From positions 1-64,000 of the forward strand of contig NZ_JAFBCE010000001.1 in the NCBI RefSeq assembly GCF_016907555.1: DNA of 64,000 nt. Reading direction: 5' to 3'. Both the position numbers and the translations under genes were made by a program. Origin of the DNA: Microbacterium laevaniformans. GTDB lineage: Bacteria > Actinomycetota > Actinomycetes > Actinomycetales > Microbacteriaceae. Position 1 is the first letter of the stretch; every line of letters begins with the position of its first letter. The notes under the pieces are model-generated. The model had not been told where the DNA came from, made no database searches, and saw only the letters and a program-made list of their open reading frames with translations. This document shows positions 9,674-16,477 of this stretch, piece by piece.

Positions 9674-10566
9674 GAGACGAGCTCCTTCGAGGTCGGGGCG
9701 GTGTGCATCGTGAGGCGCACGATGAGCTGCTGCAGCGAGACGGGAGAGAGGTCGAGACCGGTGTCCGCGATCCGGCGGCGGGCGGCGTCGTCGAGGGTGC
9801 CGAACACGGTGGCGCTTGCCACGCGTCCGAGGCTCTCTCGGTGGATGACCTCGAGGCCCGCCGTGACCGCGTCGACGGCCTCGGCATCGCCGACGATGGT
9901 GGTCGCCCGCCCGCGGAGATCGTCCGTCGCCTCGTCGAGCAGCAGGCGGCCGTCGTCGACCGCGATGACGTGCTCGAGGAGGTTCGCGACCTCGTCGATC
10001 AGGTGGCTGGACAGGATGATCGTGCGCGGGTGCTCTGCATAGTCCTCGAGGAGCCGGTCGTAGAAGATCTGGCGGGCGACGGCATCCAGGCCGAGGTACG
10101 GCTCGTCGAAGAACGTGATCTCCGCGCGGGACGCGAGGCCGATGATGACGCCGACGGCAGACAACTGTCCGCGTGACAGCTTCTTGATGCGCGTCTTGAG
10201 GGGCAGACGGAACTCGCCCACGAGTCGGTCGGCGAGATCCTGGTCCCAGTTCTGGAAGAACAAGCGTGCGATACGGAAGGCGTGCGTCGGCGTCGCATCG
10301 TCGGGGTATTTCTGGCTTTCGCGCACGAAGCACAGGCGGGAGAGCACCCGTTCGTTCTCGTAGGGGTTCTCCCCGAAGACGCGCACGTCGCCGCTCGTCG
10401 CGATGTTCTGTGCCGTGAGGATCGACATGAGAGTCGTCTTGCCGGCGCCGTTGCGCCCGAGCAGCCCGTAGATGCGGTTCTTCTCGAGAGTGAGGCTCAC
10501 CCCGTCGAGAGCGAGGGTGTTGTGGTAGCGCTTGGTGAGGTCGTTCACCTCGATGACGGCGGTCAT
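9670..10566 (-). CDS. ABC transporter ATP-binding protein
   Basis: A 298-residue ATPase with Walker A GRNGAGKTT near residue 37, Walker B ITFFDEPYLGLD and an H-loop SSHLIDE. The signature is LSRGQ rather than LSGGQ. The domain is followed by about 90 residues seen in many ABC-2 exporter ATPases. It sits between the GntR gene (overlap 10563-10566) and its permease (overlap 9670-9673). The operon structure and the GntR/YtrA-type regulator imply an exporter controlled by envelope stress or a specific effector. Confidence 0.92.
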   Translation of the reverse strand: MTAVIEVNDLTKRYHNTLALDGVSLTLEKNRIYGLLGRNGAGKTTLMSILTAQNIATSGDVRVFGENPYENERVLSRLCFVRESQKYPDDATPTHAFRIARLFFQNWDQDLADRLVGEFRLPLKTRIKKLSRGQLSAVGVIIGLASRAEITFFDEPYLGLDAVARQIFYDRLLEDYAEHPRTIILSSHLIDEVANLLEHVIAVDDGRLLLDEATDDLRGRATTIVGDAEAVDAVTAGLEVIHRESLGRVASATVFGTLDDAARRRIADTGLDLSPVSLQQLIVRLTMHTAPTSKELVS

Positions 10567-10946
10567 CGGGCATCTCCTTCCGGGACGGTGGCGTGGGTGC
10601 CCTCGCGAAGGAGGCGCACCAGGTCGTCGGCGTCGAGGCCGAGGGTGCGTGCTTCGGCGAGCAGCGGGTCGAGGTAGCGGTCGGCGAATGCGGCGCGGCG
10701 CTCGGCGCGCAGGCTCTCGCGGGCGCCGACCGCCACGAACATCCCGACGCCACGGCGCTTCACCAGCACACCCTTGTCGACGAGCATGTTCACTCCTTTC
10801 GCGGCCGTGGCCGGGTTGATGCGGTAGAACGCCGCGAGCTCATTGGTCGACGGCGCGCGGGAGTCTTCGGCGAGACTGCCGTCGACGATGGAGTCCTCGA
10901 CGCTCTCGGCGATCTGCACGAAGAGTGCGCGTCCCTCGTCGATCAC
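10563..10946 (-). CDS. GntR family regulator (YtrA subfamily)
   Basis: A 127-residue protein with an N-terminal winged helix (LFVQIAESVEDSIVDGSL, APSTNELAAFYRINPATAAK, LVDKGVLVKRRGVGMFV) and only a short C-terminal helical tail, which is the YtrA layout. GTG 10946 is preferred because GGGAGG lies four bases before it; an ATG five codons upstream places that Shine-Dalgarno inside the gene. It heads the operon with the ATPase and ABC-2 permease. A palindrome at 10978-10993 is the likely autoregulatory operator. Confidence 0.88.
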   Translation of the reverse strand: MIDEGRALFVQIAESVEDSIVDGSLAEDSRAPSTNELAAFYRINPATAAKGVNMLVDKGVLVKRRGVGMFVAVGARESLRAERRAAFADRYLDPLLAEARTLGLDADDLVRLLREGTHATVPEGDAR

Positions 10947-10977
10947 GTGGCCTCCCGGCATCCGGTGTTTTGGTTCA

Positions 10978-10993
10978 TTACTTCACTAAGTAA
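10978..10993. promoter_or_regulatory. Palindromic operator upstream of gntR
   Basis: TTACTT-CACT-AAGTAA has perfect 6-bp arms, about 30 bases before the GntR start. A TTGACG sequence farther upstream on the minus strand, about 18 bp from this site, could be the -35, placing the palindrome over the -10 region. Confidence 0.55.
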
Positions 10994-11300
10994 CCATAGA
11001 AGTGTGATGACGTCAAGCAGCGATGGCTGCGAACTCTTGCGTGCGCGTGATAGCGAGAACCCGGGCGGGAGTCCAATTTGCGTGAGCGTCCACTCGGATG
11101 AAACCGTGGAGCACGGCCCTTTGCGGGGTCGATGACCAGACCAGTCCGCGACCGTCGCCCTGCCCGTAGGCGCCCCGGTCGTAAGGTCGGCGGCCTGTGC
11201 GCGGACCCGATGTCCAGCGCCGAGCGTTCTCTGAGAACGTGAGTGGCCGTCACCCGGGCGCGACCGATGCAGCCTATGCACCGGGCTGCCGAGGTGTTCT
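10994..11300. other. Intergenic region between gntR operon and betaine importer
   Basis: About 300 bases without a credible gene. It holds the divergent promoters. The one distinct element is an inverted repeat CGTTCTC-T-GAGAACG at 11225-11239, about 60 bases before the importer's GTG, which could be an operator for osmotic control or a leader hairpin. GAGGTG precedes the GTG. Short frames here do not look like protein. Confidence 0.4.
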
Positions 11301-12587
11301 GTGACCGACGCTGTTTCTGCTGCGCCCCTGTTGGAGGCGCGGCATCTGTTCAAAGTCTTCGGACGCGATCCGAAGGATGCCGTCGCGCGCTTGCGCGCCG
11401 GTCAGTCCCGCGCCGAGGTGGCGGATGCCGGGACGGCCGCCGTCGTCGACGCCAGCTTCACCGTCAACCGCGGCGAGATCTTCGTGATCATGGGACTGTC
11501 CGGATCGGGCAAGTCGACCATCATCCGCATGCTCAACGGGCTGCTCGCCCCGACCGCGGGCGACGTGACGATCAACGGCCGCAACGTCACCACGGCCTCC
11601 GCCGCGCAGCTGCGCAGCATCCGCCGCGAGTCGGTGTCGATGGTCTTCCAGCATTTCGCGCTGCTACCGCACCTCAGCGTGCTCGACAACGCGGCCTACG
11701 CGCTCGAGATCCAAGGCGTGGGCAAGGCCGAGCGTCGGGAGCGCGCACGGGAGATCCTCGACCGGGTCGGGCTCGGCGACCGTGTCGACGCCCTTCCCGA
11801 CCAGCTCTCCGGTGGCATGCGCCAGCGCGTCGGCATCGCTCGGGCCCTGACGGCCGGCACCGACATGCTGCTCATGGACGAGGCTTTCTCCGCCCTCGAT
11901 CCCCTCATCCGTCGCGAAATGCAGGAACAGCTCGTCGAACTGCAGCGCGAGCTCGGACGCACGATCGTGTTCATCACCCACGACCTCAACGAGGCGATGT
12001 TCCTCGGCGACCGTATCGCCGTGATGCGCGACGGGCGCATCGTGCAAAACGGCACGCCCGAGGAGATCCTCACCGACCCGGCGAACGACTACGTCGCCCA
12101 GTTCGTGCAGGACGTCGACCGGGCCCGGGTGCTCACGGCATCCGCCGTCATGGAGCCGCCCACCCTGTCCACCCCGATCACCGCGGGCGTGCGCGGGGCT
12201 CTGCGCGCGATGCGCGAGAACCAGGCCGGCGCCGTGTTCGCCATCGAGAACCGGCGCCTGGTCGGCGTCGTGACCGACCGCGCGGTCATCCGCGCCGTGA
12301 AGGCGGGTGAGACCGACCTTCGCCGCATCGTCGATCGGCACGTGCCGACCGTGGGGCCAGACGACCTGCTGACCGACATCGTCGAAGCCGCGGTCGAGGC
12401 CACCGTGCCGCTCGCCGTCGTCGACGAGCACGGCCGGCTGCGCGGGGTGATCCCGCGCATCACGCTGCTCGCGGCGCTCGGCAACGTCCCGCCCACCACG
12501 CGGGAGATGCCCGTCGTGCAGACGCCGCTGGAGATGGTCGCGGAGTTCACGCCGCTCGTCGACGCCGCGGCGGAAGGGGGGCGCTGA
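11301..12587 (+). CDS. opuAA: Glycine betaine/proline-type ABC importer ATPase
   Basis: A 428-residue cytoplasmic ATPase. Walker A GLSGSGKST is at residues 65-73, with the signature LSGGM, Walker B LLLMDEAFSALDP and H-loop FITHDLNEA. After residue about 270 come two CBS-like repeats (MEPPTLSTPITAGV, NRRLVGVVTDRAVI, then a second ending GRLRGVIPRITLL), which in OpuA-type importers sense ionic strength. The family extension between strand 1 and Walker A (VFGRDPKDAVARLRAG) is present. The GTG start is followed without a gap by the permease gene (TGATG). Symbol by family resemblance: ProV is the equivalent name. Confidence 0.93.
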   Translation: MTDAVSAAPLLEARHLFKVFGRDPKDAVARLRAGQSRAEVADAGTAAVVDASFTVNRGEIFVIMGLSGSGKSTIIRMLNGLLAPTAGDVTINGRNVTTASAAQLRSIRRESVSMVFQHFALLPHLSVLDNAAYALEIQGVGKAERRERAREILDRVGLGDRVDALPDQLSGGMRQRVGIARALTAGTDMLLMDEAFSALDPLIRREMQEQLVELQRELGRTIVFITHDLNEAMFLGDRIAVMRDGRIVQNGTPEEILTDPANDYVAQFVQDVDRARVLTASAVMEPPTLSTPITAGVRGALRAMRENQAGAVFAIENRRLVGVVTDRAVIRAVKAGETDLRRIVDRHVPTVGPDDLLTDIVEAAVEATVPLAVVDEHGRLRGVIPRITLLAALGNVPPTTREMPVVQTPLEMVAEFTPLVDAAAEGGR

Positions 12588-13537
12588 TGGAGGGGTTCCG
12601 CATTCCCATCGGCCAGTGGGCCGAGGCCGTCGTCGACACCCTGAGTGACGCGTTGCGCGGATTCTTCGACGCCGCGGCATTCGTGCTCGGAGCGGTCTAC
12701 GACGGGGTGGATGCCGTGCTCATGGCGCCCCCGTTCTGGGTGATCGTCGTGGTGTTCGCCGCCCTCGCCTTCGCGGCCAGCGGGTGGCGGCTCGCCGGCG
12801 GAACCGCGCTCGGGCTTCTGCTGATCGTCGCCGTCGACCAGTGGGACAACGCGATGGACACGCTCGCGCTCGTCATCGTTGCGGCCCTGGTGGCGATCGT
12901 CATCGCGATCCCCGTCGGCATCTGGGCGGCACGCAACGACACCGCGTCGCGCATCGTGCGCCCGGTGCTCGACTTCCTCCAGACGATGCCCGCGTTCGTC
13001 TACCTGATCCCCGCCATCATCTTCTTCGGCGTCGGCGCGGTTCCCGGCATGATCGCGACCATCCTGTTCGCGATCGCGCCCGGCGTCCGGCTCACCGAGC
13101 TCGGTATCCGCGGCGTCGACACCGAGGTGGTCGAGGCCGGCTACGCCTTCGGAGCGTCTCCGGCGCGTGTGCTGCGACAGATCCAGATTCCGCTCGCGCT
13201 GCCGTCGATCATGGCCGGCATCAACCAGGTGATCATGCTCAGCCTGTCGATGGTCGTCATCGCGGGCATGGTCGGAGCCGGGGGCCTGGGCGGCGAGATC
13301 GTCCGCGCCATCGGCCGCATCAACGTCGGGCTCGGCTTCGAGGCCGGACTGTCGGTCGTGATGATCGCCATGATCCTCGACCGCTTGACCTCGGCGCTGG
13401 GCCGCCCACGCGCCCCGCGCCGCCTCCGCGCCACCACCCGACCCGGCGGGCAGATCGCCCGCCACAGCCGCGGAGAGTCCGCGGCTGACACCGAACGATC
13501 CGCGGACAGCACGCGGATGGAGAGGACGTCAGCATGA
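12587..13537 (+). CDS. opuAB: Glycine betaine-type ABC importer permease
   Basis: A 316-residue membrane protein with about six or seven helices and the BPD_transp_1 EAA-like loop VVEAGYAFGASPARVLRQIQ. The segment FLQTMPAFVYLIPAIIFFG is typical of ProW/OpuAB. It overlaps the ATPase gene by one base and the substrate-binding protein gene by four. The last 50 residues are charged and low in complexity. It forms the translocation pore through which betaine, proline or choline enters, driven by the ATPase. Confidence 0.93.
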   Translation: MEGFRIPIGQWAEAVVDTLSDALRGFFDAAAFVLGAVYDGVDAVLMAPPFWVIVVVFAALAFAASGWRLAGGTALGLLLIVAVDQWDNAMDTLALVIVAALVAIVIAIPVGIWAARNDTASRIVRPVLDFLQTMPAFVYLIPAIIFFGVGAVPGMIATILFAIAPGVRLTELGIRGVDTEVVEAGYAFGASPARVLRQIQIPLALPSIMAGINQVIMLSLSMVVIAGMVGAGGLGGEIVRAIGRINVGLGFEAGLSVVMIAMILDRLTSALGRPRAPRRLRATTRPGGQIARHSRGESAADTERSADSTRMERTSA

Positions 13538-14430
13538 AGCACACCAGGAGCATTCTGGGCGGCATCGCCCTGACCGCCGCCGCCACGCTCGCTCTGAGCG
13601 GGTGCGCCGGAGGCGCCGGCGACACCGCAGCGCCCGGCGCCGAGAAGAAGTCGATCGAGATCGCCGTGTTCAACGGGTGGGACGAGGGCATCGCCGCGTC
13701 GTATCTGTGGCAGTCGATCCTCGAGGACAAGGGCTACGACGTGAAGCTCACGTACGCCGACGTCGCGCCGGTGTACCAGGGGCTCGCACGCGGCGACTTC
13801 GACCTCGTCCTGGACACGTGGCTGCCCACGACCCACGCGGACTACATGAAGCGCTACGGCGACAAGGTCGAGGACCTCGGCGCCTGGAACGACGACGCGC
13901 GGCTGACGATCGCGGTGAACAAGGACGCGCCGATCGACTCGCTCGATCAGCTCGCCGCGGCATCCGACCAGTTCGGCGGACGCATCGTCGGCATCGAGCC
14001 GGGCTCGGGGCTCATGCGCATCACCGGCGACGATGTCGTGCCCGGCTACGGCCTGGAGTCGATGCAGCTGGTGGAGTCGTCCACTCCCGCCATGCTCGCC
14101 GAGCTCAAGAAGGCGACGGATGCCGGCCAGAACATCGCCGTGACCCTCTGGCGGCCGCACTGGGCCTACAGCGCTTTCCCCATCACGGACCTCGCCGACC
14201 CGAAGGGGCTGCTGGGCTCCGCCGAGAGCATCCACTCCGTGGCCTCCACGTCCTTCGCGAAGGACCACCCCGAGGTGCACGGCTGGATCTCGAACTTCTC
14301 GATGCCCAGCGACAAGCTCGCCTCGCTCGAGGACGTGATGTTCAACCAGAACAACGGAGACGACTACGGCCCCGCGCTCACGCAGTGGATCGCCGACAAC
14401 CAGGCGTGGGTCGACGGCCTCACGTCCTGA
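13534..14430 (+). CDS. opuAC: Glycine betaine-type substrate-binding lipoprotein
   Basis: A 298-residue OpuAC/ProX-type binding protein. A lipoprotein signal peptide ends LALSGC with lipidated Cys24, so it is anchored outside the cytoplasmic membrane. The mature domain has the family pattern (IAVFNGWDEGIAASYLW, FDLVLDTWLPTTHADY, VTLWRPHWAYSAF); the tryptophans are the kind that cage quaternary ammonium ligands. It ends the three-gene operon and is convergent with the next gene, seven bases away. Confidence 0.93.
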   Translation: MKHTRSILGGIALTAAATLALSGCAGGAGDTAAPGAEKKSIEIAVFNGWDEGIAASYLWQSILEDKGYDVKLTYADVAPVYQGLARGDFDLVLDTWLPTTHADYMKRYGDKVEDLGAWNDDARLTIAVNKDAPIDSLDQLAAASDQFGGRIVGIEPGSGLMRITGDDVVPGYGLESMQLVESSTPAMLAELKKATDAGQNIAVTLWRPHWAYSAFPITDLADPKGLLGSAESIHSVASTSFAKDHPEVHGWISNFSMPSDKLASLEDVMFNQNNGDDYGPALTQWIADNQAWVDGLTS

Positions 14431-14436
14431 GGCGAC

Positions 14437-15198
14437 TCAGGGTCGGGGTCCGGCGCTCGCCGGGCCCCGTTCGTCGTCGGGGGCGGGGTGCGGCCGTTCG
14501 ATCTGCAGGGCGACCTTGTTCTCCAAGATCTCGACGGCTTCATCGGACAGGGCCAACAGGCCGTCGACCTCCTCGCGCACGCGCCGGTAGGCCACCTGCC
14601 GCTCGGCCGGCGTGGCGGACTCGTCGAGGGCGACGCTCAACAGCTGCTGGGCAGTCGCGAGGCGCTTGCGCTCGGTCTCGGTGAACTGCGAGTCGCGCAC
14701 GCGGCGAGCGTCGCGCTCGGCGAGATCGAAGGCCACCTCGTAGTCCGTCACGGCGGTGCGATACTCGGCGAGCTGCTCAGGGCTCACCCGGGCGTCGGCG
14801 GTCGGCGGGCGCAGGCGGTCGGCGACCTTCTTGGCGCGGAGGAACGCGGCGGTCAGGGGCTGCCGGCCGTCGCTCATGGTCGGGAAGGCGATCATGCGGG
14901 CGACGTCGAGCTCATACTCCAGCCAGCGCGCCGTGACGTCGTCGTGCACGGCGAAGAGCTTCTCGAGCTGGTCGGGAAGGGGCGACGGCTTGGTGATCGG
15001 CTGCGGCTGGCCGCCACCGGTGACCCGCGTGGACGCGGTGACGGTCTTCAGCTCGGCCTTCGCGCGCATCACCTCGAGCTGGCGCGCGTGGCGGCGCTGC
15101 GCGAGCACGTCCCAGCGGCGCGCGGCACCGCCGGCGATGCCGAGGAGCGGAAACACCAGCCACCAGTAGCTGCCGGCGAAGGTCCAGAAGTGATCCAC
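14437..15198 (-). CDS. Unknown membrane-anchored protein, paralogue of its neighbour
   Basis: A 253-residue protein with one N-terminal hydrophobic helix (WWLVFPLLGIAGGAARRW) and a basic, helical cytoplasmic part. Its core IAFPxMxDxRQPLTAAF, preceded by ARWLxYE, is shared with the product of the gene just upstream (15208-16164). That marks a tandem duplication followed by divergence, mostly in the C-terminal half. GTG 15198 lies six bases after TAGGGT, so it has its own leaderless promoter despite the nine-base gap. I do not recognise the family. Confidence 0.75.
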   Translation of the reverse strand: MDHFWTFAGSYWWLVFPLLGIAGGAARRWDVLAQRRHARQLEVMRAKAELKTVTASTRVTGGGQPQPITKPSPLPDQLEKLFAVHDDVTARWLEYELDVARMIAFPTMSDGRQPLTAAFLRAKKVADRLRPPTADARVSPEQLAEYRTAVTDYEVAFDLAERDARRVRDSQFTETERKRLATAQQLLSVALDESATPAERQVAYRRVREEVDGLLALSDEAVEILENKVALQIERPHPAPDDERGPASAGPRP

Positions 15199-15204
15199 GG
15201 GCTT

Positions 15205-15210
15205 ACCCTA
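15205..15210 (-). promoter_or_regulatory. -10 box of the 14437-15198 gene (leaderless)
   Basis: TAGGGT on the minus strand, six bases before GTG 15198. It overlaps the stop codon region of the upstream gene. Confidence 0.55.
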
Positions 15211-16164
15211 CGCGCGGGGGCGGCGCGGAACCGGCCACACACGGCGACCGCCGCCGGCATCCGGATCGCCCGCGGCACCGTCGTCGGCACCTGCCGTGCC
15301 CGAGGACGCCGCGTCGGACACCACCGGTGACGTGCGTGCCGAGACAACCCGGGCCAGCGCCTCGGTGCCGCGCGCGAGGGCGGTCTGCGTCAGGCTCTGG
15401 GCGATGATCGTCCATTGCTCGCGCACCGGGGCGCCCGTGGTCCTGGCATCCGGGTCTCCGGGCTGGGGACGCGCGGGAGCGTCGCCCGCGGCGCGCGCCT
15501 GCCGCCAGGCCTCGGCCTCGGCCACGGCGAAGGCGCGCCCGGCGGCGGCCACCGCGTCGCGGTACGCGGTGAACTGCGCGGGCGTGACGCGGGCGTGCGC
15601 GGAGGCCGGACGCTGCTCCCGCGCCGCCTTGTCAGCGGCGAGGAAGGCGGCGGTCAGCGGCTGGCGCGCATCGGTCATCGCGGGGAAGGCGATGAGCCGC
15701 GCCGGATCGGTCTCATAGGTCAACCATCGGGCGATGATCTCGTCGTGTGCCCGCATCATGCGCGCGACCGGTAGGTGGGCGTCGTCGCCGGCCGCCGGCA
15801 GCGCGGCCCGCGCGGCGGTCACGTGCGCGCGCCGCGACCGGGCCGTCGCCGTCGCGACGCGGACCTCGTCGGTGGCGCGGTCGAGCTGCCGCCGCGCCGC
15901 GGCGACATCCGTCGCACTCGCGCGACCGGTCGCGCGCTCGGCCTGCAGCCGATCGAGCTCCGTGCGCGCCACCCGCACCGCGGCACGGGCTGTCGCCGCA
16001 TCGCGCTTCGCCGTTCGCAGCTCCAGCCGGGCCGCGTCGAGCTCGATACGCCGGCGACGCTCGCGCCGTTCGCGGCGCAGCCCGAGCCAGCCGAGGGTGC
16101 CGGTACCGATCGTCGCCGGTCCGATCCACCAGAACTCGGCGATCGTCGCCCAGAGCGGATCCAC
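15208..16164 (-). CDS. Unknown membrane-anchored coiled-coil protein, paralogue of its neighbour
   Basis: A 318-residue protein: a short N-terminal hydrophobic stretch (WWIGPATIGTGTLGWLGL), then a strongly charged helix from about residue 30 to 120 (heptad-like, rich in R, A, E and D) likely to form a coiled coil. The shared core IAFPxMxDxRQPLTAAF follows, then a disordered C-terminus rich in Asp, Gly and Ala. Compared with the paralogue at 14437-15198 it has the longer coiled coil. The GTG start is six bases after TAGGCT. Function unknown; a cytoplasmic scaffold at the membrane would fit. Confidence 0.75.
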   Translation of the reverse strand: MDPLWATIAEFWWIGPATIGTGTLGWLGLRRERRERRRRIELDAARLELRTAKRDAATARAAVRVARTELDRLQAERATGRASATDVAAARRQLDRATDEVRVATATARSRRAHVTAARAALPAAGDDAHLPVARMMRAHDEIIARWLTYETDPARLIAFPAMTDARQPLTAAFLAADKAAREQRPASAHARVTPAQFTAYRDAVAAAGRAFAVAEAEAWRQARAAGDAPARPQPGDPDARTTGAPVREQWTIIAQSLTQTALARGTEALARVVSARTSPVVSDAASSGTAGADDGAAGDPDAGGGRRVWPVPRRPRA

Positions 16165-16170
16165 GCCCTC

Positions 16171-16176
16171 AGCCTA
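16171..16176 (-). promoter_or_regulatory. -10 box of the 15208-16164 gene (leaderless)
   Basis: TAGGCT on the minus strand, six bases before GTG 16164. Confidence 0.55.
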
Positions 16177-16249
16177 GCCAGGCCGCCTGGGAGCGCTCGC
16201 AGAGAGGGATGCCGCGGCATCCGCCCCTCGCCCGCACGCGTGAACGTCG

Positions 16250-16329
16250 ACGAACTCCGCAGATTGTGACGAACTCCGCACGCATCCGGGCACGCGGGTG
16301 CGGAGTACGTGCCTGTGTGCGGAGTTCGT
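16250..16329. repeat. 80-bp doubled hairpin element
   Basis: ACGAACTCCGCA occurs at 16250-16261 and again at 16269-16280. Its inverse TGCGGAGTTCGT is at 16318-16329, and a one-mismatch copy TGCGGAGTACGT at 16299-16310. Outer and inner arms can pair as one long interrupted stem. The element lies just downstream of the 44-aa protein's stop-side flank and upstream of no promoter, so a transcriptional end or a mobile hairpin are both possible. See findings for similar elements. Confidence 0.75.
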
Positions 16330-16337
16330 GGGGCGGC

Positions 16338-16472
16338 TCAGCCGAAGAGCAACGCGAGCACCGCGGCGCCGCCGCCGACGAGGATCAGCGCGACGATCGT
16401 GACCCAGGCGATGATGCGGGTGCGGCGCGTGCGCGCCTCGTTCATGCCCTCGTACTCGTCCGGCTCGCTCAT
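16338..16472 (-). CDS. 44-aa single-helix membrane protein
   Basis: A small protein with an acidic start (MSEPDEYEGMNEARTRR) and one hydrophobic helix (IIAWVTIVALILVGGGAAVL) close to the C-terminus. It starts eight bases past the purL stop on the same strand. TAGGCT ends seven bases before its ATG, inside the purL 3' end, so it can be transcribed on its own as a leaderless message. Function unknown. Coding support is the helix, the acidic N-terminus and the promoter spacing. Confidence 0.65.
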   Translation of the reverse strand: MSEPDEYEGMNEARTRRTRIIAWVTIVALILVGGGAAVLALLFG

Positions 16473-16477
16473 GCGCC

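Noticed and set aside
10943..11353. 136-codon minus-strand frame upstream of gntR
   Set aside because: It has no ribosome-binding site, overlaps the gntR operator and promoter, and its composition is not protein-like.
16250..16329. Doubled hairpins considered as integron attC sites
   Set aside because: No RYYYAAC/GTTRRRY core sites, no gene cassettes and no integrase are present.
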